The position numbers and the translations under genes are program-made. 64,000 nucleotides of DNA, taken from NCBI RefSeq assembly GCF_000308055.1, contig NZ_CAGY01000005.1, forward strand, positions 1-64,000, read 5' to 3'. The first letter of the stretch is position 1. Each line of letters starts with the position of its first letter. This DNA is from Actinomyces sp. ph3 (GTDB lineage Bacteria > Actinomycetota > Actinomycetes > Actinomycetales > Actinomycetaceae). The notes beneath the pieces were generated by a model, which was not told the DNA's origin, did no database searches, and was given only the letters and a program-made list of their open reading frames with translations. Positions 44,263 through 53,472 of the stretch are shown one piece after another.

Positions 44263-45000
44263 ATGACCTACAAACTGGTGCTGCTCCGCCACGGCGAGAG
44301 CGAATGGAATGCAAAGAACCTCTTCACCGGTTGGGTGGATGTTCCGCTGTCGGACAAGGGCCGCGCGGAAGCAACCCACGGTGGTGAGCTCCTTAAGGAA
44401 TCCGGTGTTCTGCCGGACCTCCTGTTCACGTCGATGCTGCGTCGTGCGATTATGACCGCGAACCTGGCACTTGACGCTGCTGATCGTCACTGGATCCCTG
44501 TTGAGCGCAACTGGCGCCTCAATGAGCGTCACTACGGTGCGCTCCAGGGCAAGAACAAGAAGGAAATCCGCGACGAGTACGGCGAAGAGCAGTTCATGCT
44601 GTGGCGCCGTTCCTTCGATGTGGCTCCGCCCGCAATCGAAGCAGGTTCTGAGTTCTCGCAGGATCAGGATCCCCGCTACGTCGGTGAACCCGTTCCCATG
44701 AGCGAGTGCCTCAAGGACGTCATCGCCCGTCTGCTCCCTTACTGGGATGAGACCATCGTTCCTGCGATCAAGACCGGCAAGACCGTCATGATCGCCGCGC
44801 ACGGTAACTCGCTGCGTGCGATCGTCAAGCACCTCGATGAGATCTCCGATGAGGACATCGCCGGAGTTAACATCCCCACCGGCATTCCGCTGGTGTACGA
44901 GCTTGACGAGGAAACCCTCAAGCCCATCAAGAAGGGCGGCACCTACCTGGACCCCGAGGCCGAGGCGAAGATCGCTGCGGTCGCCAACCAAGGTAAGTAA
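44263..45000 (+). CDS. gpmA: 2,3-bisphosphoglycerate-dependent phosphoglycerate mutase
   Basis: Interconverts 3- and 2-phosphoglycerate in glycolysis. 245 aa. The phosphohistidine is in [39 protein letters not shown] and the second His in [16 protein letters not shown] complete the histidine-phosphatase site. ATG 44263 fits the family start (MTYKLVLL); ATG 44257 is two codons earlier. A strong terminator follows. Between it and the divergent OmpA-like gene (43993-44262) I see no gene. Confidence 0.96.
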   Translation: MTYKLVLLRHGESEWNAKNLFTGWVDVPLSDKGRAEATHGGELLKESGVLPDLLFTSMLRRAIMTANLALDAADRHWIPVERNWRLNERHYGALQGKNKKEIRDEYGEEQFMLWRRSFDVAPPAIEAGSEFSQDQDPRYVGEPVPMSECLKDVIARLLPYWDETIVPAIKTGKTVMIAAHGNSLRAIVKHLDEISDEDIAGVNIPTGIPLVYELDEETLKPIKKGGTYLDPEAEAKIAAVANQGK

Positions 45001-45010
45001 TTTCTGCAAT

Positions 45011-45047
45011 AAACGCGGCGGTTTCGAATTTCGGGACCGCCGCGTTT
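45011..45047 (+). terminator. terminator of gpmA
   Basis: A twelve-pair perfect stem AAACGCGGCGGT / ACCGCCGCGTTT with a thirteen-base loop. Confidence 0.85.
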
Positions 45048-45101
45048 GTGTTACGCGCGTCCTTGCACAGCTGTTCACCATTCAAAGGCGCAGAAAGTGC
45101 G

Positions 45102-45130
45102 TGAACTGATAGAATATAGACCGCAGTTCA
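45102..45130 (+). promoter_or_regulatory. inverted repeat around the carD -10 region
   Basis: TGAACTG (45102-45108) and CAGTTCA (45124-45130) flank TAGAAT/TATAGA, plausible -10 elements for carD-ispD. It may be an operator. Confidence 0.35.
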
Positions 45131-45153
45131 GCTGAAGCGCAGGAGTTTCTTCT

Positions 45154-45696
45154 ATGTCATTTGAGATCGGTCAGACCGTTGTTTATCCTCACCACGGCGC
45201 CGCGAAGATTGAGGAAATTTCCACCCGCGTTATTCGCGGCGAAGAGAAGACGTACTTGACTCTGCGCGTAAGCCAGGGTGACCTCACCATTCAGGTACCC
45301 GCTGAAAACGTTGATCTTGTCGGCGTGCGCGACGTTGTTGACGAAGACGGTTTAGAAACGGTGCTCTCGGTTTTGCGCGCTCCCTACATTGAAGAGCCCA
45401 CAAACTGGTCGCGTCGTTTCAAAGCCAACCAAGAGAAGATCGCGACGGGCGATATCGTCAAGGTTGCTGAGGTTGTTCGAGATCTTACTCGCCGTGATGA
45501 TCAGAAGAAGCTCTCCACCGGAGAGAAGCGCATGCTGACGAAGGCGCGCCAGATTCTCAGCTCTGAACTTGCACTTGCTCGCGATATCGATAAGACCGCT
45601 GCGGCTGCACGCCTCGACGAGGTCTTGGCTGAGGGCTACGATGAGTCCCTCGCAATCGCGGATGATCTCCCGGAAGAAGACACGGAACAAGAGTGA
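45154..45696 (+). CDS. carD: CarD family transcription factor
   Basis: Essential RNA-polymerase-binding protein that stabilises open complexes at actinobacterial promoters. Residues 1-60 form the Tudor-like RNAP-interaction domain ([40 protein letters not shown]). The helical C-terminal domain ([36 protein letters not shown]) includes the conserved Trp that wedges the -10 region. AGGAG precedes the ATG. Its stop overlaps ispD (GTGA), a widespread actinobacterial arrangement. Confidence 0.95.
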   Translation: MSFEIGQTVVYPHHGAAKIEEISTRVIRGEEKTYLTLRVSQGDLTIQVPAENVDLVGVRDVVDEDGLETVLSVLRAPYIEEPTNWSRRFKANQEKIATGDIVKVAEVVRDLTRRDDQKKLSTGEKRMLTKARQILSSELALARDIDKTAAAARLDEVLAEGYDESLAIADDLPEEDTEQE

Positions 45697-46469
45697 CCTC
45701 AACATCCCCGGCTCAGGTTTTCGCGGTCATCACTGCGGCCGGATCGGGTACGCGTTTGGGCTCAGATCGCCCGAAAGCTTTGGTTGACCTCGATGGAATG
45801 CCTTTGGTTGAGCACGCGCTTAGGAACCTTCATTCCGGTGGCGTTGATTGTGCTGTTGTGACAGCGCCTCCAGATCGTTTTGATGAATTCCAAGCACTTC
45901 TTGATACTGCTGAATTTCGCGATATTGTGCGCGTTGTTCCCGGTTCGCCCCTGTCCAGACAGGCTTCCGTCGCGGCTGGACTCGAGGCGCTTGCCCAGAC
46001 GATGGACACTCTGAATGATGACAGCCCCGTCTTGATTCACGATGCAGCCCGCCCTTTGGTCTCCCCTCAGCTGGTTTCTCGCGTGATCGCGGCTCTTCGT
46101 GCGGGTGAGCAGGCGGTGATCCCTGGCCTTGCGGTGGCGGATACGCTGAAGAGCTTCCGTGAAGTTCCCGAGGCCTCGGCAGGGCAAGCGCAGGACGCCC
46201 GCTATGTTGACGCGACAGTTGACCGCGCGGGTTTGGTTGCCGTTCAGACTCCGCAGGGTTTCCCCTGGAAAGTGATCCGTGAGCTGCATCGGCGTGCCAC
46301 GGCCTCGGCGAATAGCGAAGCCACAGCGCTTACTGATGATGCCGGGCTTGCTCAGCAGGCGGGAATTCCCGTCCGTATTGTTGCCGGTGAAGGTCGAGCA
46401 TTGAAGATTACAACGCCAATCGATCTGGTTTTTGCGCGCGCAATCATTGCTGAAGACGCTTGGGCGTGA
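45693..46469 (+). CDS. ispD: 2-C-methyl-D-erythritol 4-phosphate cytidylyltransferase
   Basis: Third step of the MEP isoprenoid pathway: MEP plus CTP gives CDP-ME. 258 aa. The nucleotide-binding signature [20 protein letters not shown] lies at the N-terminus, and [22 protein letters not shown] and [11 protein letters not shown] follow. It starts at GTG 45693 inside the carD stop. ispF is 1.5 kb away on the opposite strand rather than adjacent, separated by an MFS gene. Confidence 0.94.
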   Translation: MTSTSPAQVFAVITAAGSGTRLGSDRPKALVDLDGMPLVEHALRNLHSGGVDCAVVTAPPDRFDEFQALLDTAEFRDIVRVVPGSPLSRQASVAAGLEALAQTMDTLNDDSPVLIHDAARPLVSPQLVSRVIAALRAGEQAVIPGLAVADTLKSFREVPEASAGQAQDARYVDATVDRAGLVAVQTPQGFPWKVIRELHRRATASANSEATALTDDAGLAQQAGIPVRIVAGEGRALKITTPIDLVFARAIIAEDAWA

Positions 46470-46522
46470 CGACCCTTACTTGTATTTTTTCTTTTTCCTT
46501 GCTTCTCCGTGATAGTTTCACT

Positions 46523-46541
46523 GGTAGGCCTACGGTGGTAG
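46523..46541 (+). promoter_or_regulatory. repeat in the promoter region of the UMF1 transporter
   Basis: The palindrome GTAGGCCTAC is followed by a second GGTAGGC about eleven bases on, close to TATAAGG and the start. It may be an operator; no regulator is linked. Confidence 0.3.
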
Positions 46542-46558
46542 GCATATAAGGAGTGAAC

Positions 46559-47932
46559 ATGAGTGAATCGACGACCCCCCAATCGGTGGCACCTTCGGAG
46601 AAGAAGAAAACATCGATTCTGACGAAGCCGGTCATTGAATGGGCTTTGTGGGACTGGGGTTCGGCAGCATTCAATGCTGTTGCAACGACTTTCGTCTTCT
46701 CGGTCTACCTGACCAGCGATGGGACTTTCACCGATAAGGGAACCGCTAGTGATTACCTTTCGTGGGGTCTTTTTGCTGCAGGCATCATCATTGCGCTTCT
46801 CGCACCGATTACCGGTCAACGCGCTGATCGCCGCGGAAAAGGCGGTCTTGCCCTGACAGTGTTCACGATCTTGGTCGTTATTTGTCTGGCGCTGATGTTC
46901 TTTGTCTCTCCGGAAGGACCTTTGGGACCGCGCGGAGGCCTCTTCCTTGGCATTACGCTTTTGGGCATTGGCAATATTTTCTTCGAATTTGCATCGGTCA
47001 ATTACAACGCGATGCTTAACCACCTCTCAACCAAAGAGAACATGGGTCGTATTTCCGGTCTGGGATGGGGATCGGGCTACGTCGGCGGCATTGTTTTGCT
47101 GCTGATTCTCTACGTTGGGCTGATCAGTCCCGAGGTCGGATGGTTTGGCATTACCCACGCGAATGGATTGCACATTCGCGTCTCGATGGTGATTGCTGCA
47201 GCGTGGATGCTGTTGTCTGCACTGCCTTTGATGCTTCACCCCGTCAAGCCTCGGCATATTGACGAGCACCACGGTGAGCATGAAACTCTGTGGGATTCTT
47301 ACCGAAAGCTCTGGAGCACGGTGAAGTCCTTGGCGAAGGAATCGCCGCACACCCTGTTTTTCCTTGCCGCCTCTGCAGTGTTTAGGGATGGTCTTGCGGG
47401 TGTATTTACCTTCGGTGCGATCCTTGCGGGAACTGCTTTTGGCTTCTCCTCGGGCGAAGTGATTATCTTTGCGATTGCGGCCAATGTTGTCGCAGGAATC
47501 GCCACTATCGCCATGGGTGCCTTGGACGACATCATCGGACCGAAGCGCCTCATTGTGATCTCGCTGAGCTGCATGGTGATTGCAGGCATGAGCGTCTTCT
47601 TCTTGCACAATGGCGGAAAGATTATTTTCTGGACTTTCGGTCTTGCCCTCTGTGTTTTCGTCGGCCCGACTCAGTCTGCATCGCGATCTTTCCTTGGACG
47701 CATGATCCCCGAGGGGCGTGAAGGTGAGGTCTTCGGGTTGTATGCGACGACCGGTCGCGCGGTGTCCTTCCTTGCGCCAGCAATGTACGGCATCTTCTTG
47801 GCGTTTGGTCGCAATTGGACGCCTGCCGGTGCGGACTACACCTACTGGGGAATCCTTGGCATCATCTTGATCCTTGCCTTGGGATTGGTGATGACTCTCT
47901 TCGTTCACCCGGCAAAGGCAAAGATTCTCTGA
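46559..47932 (+). CDS. MFS transporter, UMF1/Atg22-like family
   Basis: 457 aa with 12 membrane helices. The UMF1 signature VIEWALWDWGSAAFNAVATTFVF opens the protein (Asp-Trp-Gly/Ala-x-Ser-AFN), and SVNYNAMLNHLSTKENMGRISGLGWG and VGPTQSASRSFLGRMIPEGREGE mark the loops. The yeast relative Atg22 exports amino acids from the vacuole; substrates of bacterial members are unknown. ATG 46559 with AAGGAG upstream is chosen over GTG 46553. It sits alone between ispD and ispF. Confidence 0.88.
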   Translation: MSESTTPQSVAPSEKKKTSILTKPVIEWALWDWGSAAFNAVATTFVFSVYLTSDGTFTDKGTASDYLSWGLFAAGIIIALLAPITGQRADRRGKGGLALTVFTILVVICLALMFFVSPEGPLGPRGGLFLGITLLGIGNIFFEFASVNYNAMLNHLSTKENMGRISGLGWGSGYVGGIVLLLILYVGLISPEVGWFGITHANGLHIRVSMVIAAAWMLLSALPLMLHPVKPRHIDEHHGEHETLWDSYRKLWSTVKSLAKESPHTLFFLAASAVFRDGLAGVFTFGAILAGTAFGFSSGEVIIFAIAANVVAGIATIAMGALDDIIGPKRLIVISLSCMVIAGMSVFFLHNGGKIIFWTFGLALCVFVGPTQSASRSFLGRMIPEGREGEVFGLYATTGRAVSFLAPAMYGIFLAFGRNWTPAGADYTYWGILGIILILALGLVMTLFVHPAKAKIL

Positions 47933-48008
47933 AGTAGCTCTACAGCACGCACAAGGGGTCCTCAGTCGTCCGCCTTGTTTTTACGCGTGCAGCCAGCCTG
48001 AGTTTCGC

Positions 48009-48521
48009 TTACTTTCGATAGATCAGAGCCGTAGCGCTTGCAGCGATACCTTCACCCCTGCCAGTGAACCCGAGGCCGTCAGTTGTTGTTGCCGAAACAG
48101 AGACGGGGGCCCCAAGAATCTGGCTCATCGCCTGCGAGGCTTCTTCGAGGCGTTTCATCATGCGCGGACGCTTCGCAATGACTTGAACCGTGACGTTCCC
48201 AATGAACCAACCGGCATCTGCCAGCATTCGGCGGACTTCTTCAAGAAATGCTTTCCCCGACGCGCCCGCCCATTCGGGGCGATCGGTTCCAAAGTTTGTT
48301 CCCAGATCTCCCAGTCCCGCGGCGGCCAAGAGTGCGTCGCAGGTGGCATGAGCGGCAGCGTCGCCATCCGAATGCCCTTCAAGAGGGACTTCTCCCGGCC
48401 ATTCAAGGCATGCAAGCCACAGCGTTTTCTCTCCGTAGTCTGACTGCGGATCTGCAAATGCATGGACATCAATTGCTTGCCCAACCCGGTAGGGGAAAGG
48501 AAGCGAAGACATTTCACTCAT
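48009..48521 (-). CDS. ispF: 2-C-methyl-D-erythritol 2,4-cyclodiphosphate synthase
   Basis: Cyclises CDP-ME-2-phosphate in the MEP pathway. 170 aa trimeric enzyme. Metal ligands lie in [11 protein letters not shown] (Asp-x-His) and the later [33 protein letters not shown] and [19 protein letters not shown] complete the active site. The minus strand reads TAGGCT-ACTGGC-ATG, the leaderless pattern. It diverges from thrC. Confidence 0.95.
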   Translation of the reverse strand: MSEMSSLPFPYRVGQAIDVHAFADPQSDYGEKTLWLACLEWPGEVPLEGHSDGDAAAHATCDALLAAAGLGDLGTNFGTDRPEWAGASGKAFLEEVRRMLADAGWFIGNVTVQVIAKRPRMMKRLEEASQAMSQILGAPVSVSATTTDGLGFTGRGEGIAASATALIYRK

Positions 48522-48527
48522 GCCAGT

Positions 48528-48533
48528 AGCCTA
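48528..48533 (-). promoter_or_regulatory. -10 hexamer TAGGCT of ispF
   Basis: Minus-strand TAGGCT, six bases before ATG 48521; no ribosome-binding site. Confidence 0.55.
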
Positions 48534-48627
48534 AATCGCCTGGCGGGCATTTGCGTCCACTTTCTGGCTCCCGCCTCAAAGCGTCTCAGATGAAACGATT
48601 CATCCTTCCCCGGCCATCCGCTCACGG

Positions 48628-48633
48628 TAGGGT
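48628..48633 (+). promoter_or_regulatory. -10 hexamer TAGGGT of thrC
   Basis: TAGGGT-GAGAGC-GTG gives a six-base spacing; leaderless start likely. Confidence 0.55.
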
Positions 48634-48639
48634 GAGAGC

Positions 48640-50094
48640 GTGCGTTACATTTCGACCAGAGATCCCCAGGCCGCTTCCGCCTCCTTCTGCGATATTTTGC
48701 TCGCAGGTCTTGCGCCGGACGGCGGGCTCTACCTGCCCGAAACATACCCTCAACTCAGCGCTGAGCAGCTGAATCGTTGGCAGGATGTGCTTATTCAGCA
48801 CGGCTACGCCGCGCTTGCCGCTGAGGTACTGTCGCTCTTCATTGATGACATTCCGCGCGAGGATCTCGATGGTATCTGCGCTCGCGCCTACCGCACCCCC
48901 GTATTTTCGGACCCCGAAATCGTCCCGGTTACGTGTGTGAGCGCGGAAGAGAACCTCTGGCTTGCCCATCTTTCTAATGGCCCTACGGCCGCATTTAAAG
49001 ACATGGCAATGCAGCTTCTTGGTGAGCTATTCGAATACGAGTTGGGACGACGCGGTGATTGGCTGACCATCGTTGGCGCAACCTCGGGTGACACCGGAAG
49101 CGCCGCAGAATACGCGCTCCGAGGCCGCTCAGGGCTCAGCGTCGTTATGCTCACCCCCGCCGGGCGCATGACGCCTTTCCAGCGCGCACAGATGTTCTCC
49201 CTCCTTGACGACAACATCGTCAATGTCGCAGTCGACGGCGTCTTTGATGACTGTCAAGATCTTGTTAAAGCCGTCAACATCGATGCCAACTTCAAACAGC
49301 AGTGGCATATCGGTGCGGTTAACTCCATCAACTGGGCCCGTTTGCTTGCGCAGGTTGTGTATTACATTGCCTCCTGGCTGCGAATTCGCCTTCAGACAGG
49401 CAAGGCTGACCTGCGCCTCAATGTCGTCGTCCCCAGTGGTAATTTCGGCAATATCTGCGCCGCGCATATTGCCCGCCAGATGGGGCTTCCGCTTGAGTCT
49501 CTGGTTGTTGCGACAAACGAAAATAACGTTCTTGAGGAGTTCTTCCGAACGGGCGTATACCGGGTTCGAAGCAGTGAAGATACTCTTGCGACCTCCTCGC
49601 CTTCGATGGATATTTCGAAGGCCTCGAACTTCGAACGCTTTATTTTTGATCTCCTTGGGCGGGACTCGGCTCGCACGCGCGATCTTTTCAACCAGGTTGC
49701 CACTCAGGGGTATTTCGACCTTTCTCAAACCGAAGAATTCGCAAAACTTCAGCAGAACTTCGGCTTCTACGCGGCCTCGTCCACTCACGAAGATCGGCTG
49801 GCCCAAATTCGGCGCACCTGGGAGGAGTCGCACTACCTCTTGGATCCGCACACTGCCGATGGGGTGCAGGTTGCTCGCCAATTGCGCGGCAAACTTGATG
49901 GTCCCGTCGCGGTGATGGAGACTGCGCTTCCCGTGAAGTTCGAAGAAACCATTGCCGAGGCCGTTGGTTTCGTCCCACCGGTACCGCCCCGTTTTGCAGA
50001 TATTGAAGGGCACGAGCAGAGGGTTGTTGAGTTACCTCGCGACGTTGATGCCTTGAAAGAGCTTATTCGGAGCAAGGTCAAGCCTGAGCGCTAA
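48640..50094 (+). CDS. thrC: threonine synthase
   Basis: Converts O-phosphohomoserine to threonine. PLP enzyme of 484 aa, the longer form with the N-terminal RYISTRDPQAASASFCDILLAGLAPDGG-type segment as in E. coli and corynebacteria. The PLP lysine is in NGPTAAFKDMAMQLLGEL; the phosphate cup is VGATSGDTGSAAEYA, and VVPSGNFGNICAAHIARQMG is typical. GTG start. It draws on the same homoserine as metX, which lies elsewhere in the window. Confidence 0.95.
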   Translation: MRYISTRDPQAASASFCDILLAGLAPDGGLYLPETYPQLSAEQLNRWQDVLIQHGYAALAAEVLSLFIDDIPREDLDGICARAYRTPVFSDPEIVPVTCVSAEENLWLAHLSNGPTAAFKDMAMQLLGELFEYELGRRGDWLTIVGATSGDTGSAAEYALRGRSGLSVVMLTPAGRMTPFQRAQMFSLLDDNIVNVAVDGVFDDCQDLVKAVNIDANFKQQWHIGAVNSINWARLLAQVVYYIASWLRIRLQTGKADLRLNVVVPSGNFGNICAAHIARQMGLPLESLVVATNENNVLEEFFRTGVYRVRSSEDTLATSSPSMDISKASNFERFIFDLLGRDSARTRDLFNQVATQGYFDLSQTEEFAKLQQNFGFYAASSTHEDRLAQIRRTWEESHYLLDPHTADGVQVARQLRGKLDGPVAVMETALPVKFEETIAEAVGFVPPVPPRFADIEGHEQRVVELPRDVDALKELIRSKVKPER

Positions 50095-50152
50095 TTTCTT
50101 TGTTACACGGTCCCGGAAGCCGAACCGGTCTCCAAATGAAGGTGGCACCCTT

Positions 50153-50158
50153 TACCAT
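50153..50158 (+). promoter_or_regulatory. -10 hexamer TACCAT of cysS
   Basis: TACCAT-GAAGGT-ATG: six-base spacing. GAAGGT could also act as a very close Shine-Dalgarno. Confidence 0.4.
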
Positions 50159-50164
50159 GAAGGT

Positions 50165-51628
50165 ATGAGCCTTCACCTGTACGATTCGAAAACCGCACGC
50201 TTGCAGCCACTGAATCCAGTGGTGCCCGGACATGTGGGAATTTACCTGTGTGGTGCAACCGTTCAGGGTTCTCCGCACGTTGGACATTTGCGTTCTGCGG
50301 TTGCTTTCGATTCCTTGATTCGTTGGCTTAAGCGCAGCGGTCTTGAGGTGACCTACATCCGTAATGTCACGGATATTGATGACAAGATTCTTCGTAAGTC
50401 TGCAGAAGCCGGCGTTCCCTGGTGGGCATGGGCTCAGCGCTATGAGCGCGAATTTACTGAGGCCTATCACAAGCTCGGTGTGCTTGACCCGACCTATGAA
50501 CCGCGTGCGACCGGGCATATCCCAGAGCAGATTGCTCTGATCCAGCGTTTGGTGGATCGTGGCCACGCATACAGCGACGGTGCAGGAAACGTCTACTTCT
50601 CGGTGGCCTCGCAAAAGGACTATGGCTCGCTGACTCACCAGCGCCTTGAAGACATGCGTACAACCGAAGACGAATCGCAGATTGATTCCGCGACCGAGGC
50701 CGGGAAGAAGGATCCGCGTGACTTTGCCCTGTGGAAGGCAGCAAAACCAGAGGAACCCGTAACCGCTTCGTGGGATTCGCCCTGGGGGAGGGGACGTCCA
50801 GGTTGGCACCTCGAATGCTCTGCGATGTCCTACCGCTACTTGGGTGAAACCTTCGATATTCACGGTGGCGGCATCGATTTGCGCTTCCCTCACCACGAAA
50901 ATGAACAGGCGCAATCGCACGCTGCGGGATGGGATTTCGCGCAGTTGTGGGTCCATAACGCCTGGGTGACCACCAAGGGCGAAAAGATGTCGAAGTCTTT
51001 GGGAAATGTTCTTTCAATTGAGACTCTGACACAGGACTTCCCCGCGGCTGCAGTGCGTTGGGCACTTTCAACAGTGCATTACCGCAGTGCCATCGAGTGG
51101 GGACCCGACACTCTTCCGGATGCAAACGCTGCGTGGGAGAAGTTCTCAGCTTTCGTTACCCGATCAATCGAGACCGTTGGTGCAGCAAGCCCGGAAGAAC
51201 TTCAGCTGACTCCAGCTGAGCTCCCCGAAGCCTTCACCAATGCCATGGATGATGATCTCAATGTTGCCGGCGCATTGGCAGCGGTTCATGAGCAGCTCAA
51301 ACTGGGCAATATTGCCTTGGGTGAAGGGGATACTCAAGCGATTAAGCGCCAGCAGATCCTGGTCCGCTCCATGCTCGATGTGCTTGGGCTGGATCCGGCA
51401 TCACCCCAGTGGGCAAATGCTGGGGCGGGGGTATCGGCCTCGGGAGAAGCGGCTGAGGACCCACAAAAGCATGCGCTTGACGTGCTTGTTGGGGCATTGC
51501 TTGAGCAGCGTGCTCAGGCGCGTGCTGACAAGGATTGGGCTACTGCCGATCAAATCCGTGATCGACTGGCCGAAGCTGGTGTTCAGGTTGCCGATGGAAA
51601 AGACGGAGCAACCTGGAGCCTTGGATAA
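50165..51628 (+). CDS. cysS: cysteinyl-tRNA synthetase
   Basis: Charges tRNA-Cys. Class I synthetase of 487 aa. The HIGH-type motif is GSPHVGHLRSAVAFD, zinc-binding Cys and His residues are in YLCGATVQG, WHLECSAMSY and FPHHENEQAQS, and the KMSKS loop is GEKMSKSLGN. The C-terminal anticodon domain is present (RAQARADKDWATADQIRDRL). rlmB follows after 124 bp, the order seen in many actinobacteria. Confidence 0.97.
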   Translation: MSLHLYDSKTARLQPLNPVVPGHVGIYLCGATVQGSPHVGHLRSAVAFDSLIRWLKRSGLEVTYIRNVTDIDDKILRKSAEAGVPWWAWAQRYEREFTEAYHKLGVLDPTYEPRATGHIPEQIALIQRLVDRGHAYSDGAGNVYFSVASQKDYGSLTHQRLEDMRTTEDESQIDSATEAGKKDPRDFALWKAAKPEEPVTASWDSPWGRGRPGWHLECSAMSYRYLGETFDIHGGGIDLRFPHHENEQAQSHAAGWDFAQLWVHNAWVTTKGEKMSKSLGNVLSIETLTQDFPAAAVRWALSTVHYRSAIEWGPDTLPDANAAWEKFSAFVTRSIETVGAASPEELQLTPAELPEAFTNAMDDDLNVAGALAAVHEQLKLGNIALGEGDTQAIKRQQILVRSMLDVLGLDPASPQWANAGAGVSASGEAAEDPQKHALDVLVGALLEQRAQARADKDWATADQIRDRLAEAGVQVADGKDGATWSLG

Positions 51629-51752
51629 TTCGGCCGGTTCGCGGAGGTGACTAGCATGCGGTTGCGAAACCGATTAGCGCGCGCCCTAGCCGCCCCGATG
51701 CGTACCTGACACCGTATGCTTGTGTCAGTTCACGAAGAAACAAGGAGACACG

Positions 51753-52739
51753 ATGGCTGGAAATGATGGACGTCGCGGCGCCGTAAGGAAGCCTGGTTCG
51801 AAGAAGGGCCCGAAGGTCGGCACCGGTGGCCACTCGCGCCGTCGCCTCGAAGGTAAGGGGCCAACCCCCAAGGCCGAAGACCGCACCTACCATCCCGCGT
51901 TTAAGCGTAAGAAAGCGCGTGAAGCTCGCGAGGCCCAGGAAGCAGCAATCGCACGCGCTCGCACGAAATCCTCCATCAAGATCGCCGAGGGACATGAACT
52001 CATCGCTGGTCGCAATCCCGTTGCCGAGGCCGCGCGTGCGGGAGTGCCCATCGAACGTGTTTTCGTCCTCGATAACGTTAAAGACGATCGCGTTGAGGAA
52101 GTTGTCCGCCTGGCCTCGGGACTGGGCGCACCCGTCTACGAAGTGACTCGTCGCGACCTCGATGTTGCCACCGATGGCGCAGTGCACCAAGGCGTTGCTA
52201 TCGAAGTGCGCGGTTACGAATACCGCGATGTTGAGGACCTCATTGCGGACTCTTTGCAGCAGCTGGGTATTCCACTTTTGGTAGCTCTTGACCAGGTCAC
52301 CGACCCGCATAACTTGGGTGCTGTTTTGCGTAGTTCCGGCGCATTCGGCGCTGACGGCGTGATCATTCCAGAGCGTCGCAGTGCGGGTGTAAATACCACT
52401 GCGTGGAAGGTCTCGGCCGGTGCCGCAGCTCGCGTGCCCGTCGCGCGCGCAACGAACCTAGTTCGTGCACTCGAGGACTGCAAGAAGGCCGGGTTCTTCG
52501 TCGTTGGCCTCGATGGCGGTGGCGATACTGAGCTGCGCGACCTGAAGCTGGCGGATGGACCGCTGGTCGTCGTCACGGGTGCTGAAGGCAATGGTCTTTC
52601 TCGCCTCGTTCGCCAGACCTGCGATCAAATCGTCTCAATTCCGATTGCTTCCTCGGTTGAATCGCTGAACGCAGCGGTAGCAACGGGAATTGCCCTGTAC
52701 GAGGTCGATTCACTTCGTCGCGCTCGCGCAGAAAAGTAG
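51753..52739 (+). CDS. rlmB: 23S rRNA 2'-O-methyltransferase (RlmB, SpoU family)
   Basis: Methylates Gm2251 of 23S rRNA in the E. coli counterpart. 328 aa. A basic, disordered N-terminal tail of about 80 residues (RRGAVRKPGSKKGPKVGTGG) is typical of actinobacterial members. The substrate-binding domain follows (ELIAGRNPVAEAARAGVPIE), then the knotted SPOUT domain with DPHNLGAVLRSSGAFG, VTGAEGNGLSRLV and PIASSVESLNAAVATGIALYE. AAGGAG precedes ATG 51753. Confidence 0.93.
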   Translation: MAGNDGRRGAVRKPGSKKGPKVGTGGHSRRRLEGKGPTPKAEDRTYHPAFKRKKAREAREAQEAAIARARTKSSIKIAEGHELIAGRNPVAEAARAGVPIERVFVLDNVKDDRVEEVVRLASGLGAPVYEVTRRDLDVATDGAVHQGVAIEVRGYEYRDVEDLIADSLQQLGIPLLVALDQVTDPHNLGAVLRSSGAFGADGVIIPERRSAGVNTTAWKVSAGAAARVPVARATNLVRALEDCKKAGFFVVGLDGGGDTELRDLKLADGPLVVVTGAEGNGLSRLVRQTCDQIVSIPIASSVESLNAAVATGIALYEVDSLRRARAEK

Positions 52740-52762
52740 TAAAAGTAGCGCTCATTGCGAAT

Positions 52763-52790
52763 AATGCCCCCTGCCTGTGCAGGGGGCATT
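52763..52790. terminator. bidirectional terminator between rlmB and the unknown gene
   Basis: A twelve-pair perfect stem AATGCCCCCTGC / GCAGGGGGCATT around a four-base loop, between two convergent genes. Confidence 0.85.
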
Positions 52791-52793
52791 TCC

Positions 52794-53396
52794 TTAAATC
52801 TTGCCTTTGCGTCGGCGCTTGACATCCCTGCGGATGCAGTAGACATTCTGCGTCTCCAAGAAGTGATCTTTGGGCAGGTCGTCGGCGTAGAAATACGTTG
52901 CACCCCCGCGCAAGAGACCAGTGCTTTGGTATTCCTCTTCGAACTGGTGCAGTGTCACGTATAAAACATCGTTCAGAATCGAATCATTCTGCGAAATGAT
53001 GTCGCTTGGGGTGCAGTACAGCTCAGTAAAGAACTCGCCCTCTGCGGATGCGCGGCGTGCGGCAACCACCAATCGGTTCATCCCGAGCATCGAGCGCTTG
53101 AGCTTTTGTGAAAACAAACGCGGCGCGAAATCTACCCAGTCAGACACTCCAGACCACATGAACTCTTTGAAGTCCGAGCCGATAATGATCTCGGTTCCCG
53201 TCCAGCCGTGAAGGGCAAGTTCTTCCCGATAGCCGGGAGTTTCCCCACGCGCGCCGAAACGATTCCAAAAATCAAGGCAGCGTCCCACAGCGTGCTCGGG
53301 TGATTCATTGACCGGGTACATCGCTGAATAGCGAGCGACCGACGTTGTAAGAAAACCGGGATGCTTATTGGGATCTCGGCGTTTAATGAAACCCAT
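52794..53396 (-). CDS. unrecognised soluble protein
   Basis: 200 aa, no family recognised. No signal peptide or membrane helix. Features: a conserved-looking N-terminal MGFIKRRDPNKHPGFLTTSV, a Trp/Gly-rich centre (FWNRFGARGETPG, ALHGWTGTEIIIGSDFKEFM), and a basic tail RRDVKRRRKGKI. GAAGGAGTG just before the ATG supports the start. It converges on rlmB through a shared terminator and diverges from the DUF456 gene. Codon use matches the neighbours, so there is no sign of recent transfer. Confidence 0.72.
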   Translation of the reverse strand: MGFIKRRDPNKHPGFLTTSVARYSAMYPVNESPEHAVGRCLDFWNRFGARGETPGYREELALHGWTGTEIIIGSDFKEFMWSGVSDWVDFAPRLFSQKLKRSMLGMNRLVVAARRASAEGEFFTELYCTPSDIISQNDSILNDVLYVTLHQFEEEYQSTGLLRGGATYFYADDLPKDHFLETQNVYCIRRDVKRRRKGKI

Positions 53397-53460
53397 CCTT
53401 CACTCCTTCGCAGGGGTACTAGGTCAATCATGCCGTGAAAAATTCTCAATTCAAAAACGC

Positions 53461-53466
53461 TATGAT
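53461..53466 (+). promoter_or_regulatory. -10 hexamer TATGAT of the DUF456 gene
   Basis: TATGAT-CCATTC-ATG: near-consensus -10, six-base spacing, no ribosome-binding site. Confidence 0.6.
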
Positions 53467-53472
53467 CCATTC

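Noticed and set aside
43999-44999. 360-codon minus-strand frame over gpmA
   Set aside because: Shadow of gpmA in the opposite strand; no ribosome-binding site and no protein-like motifs. Coordinates given from high to low because it is on the minus strand.
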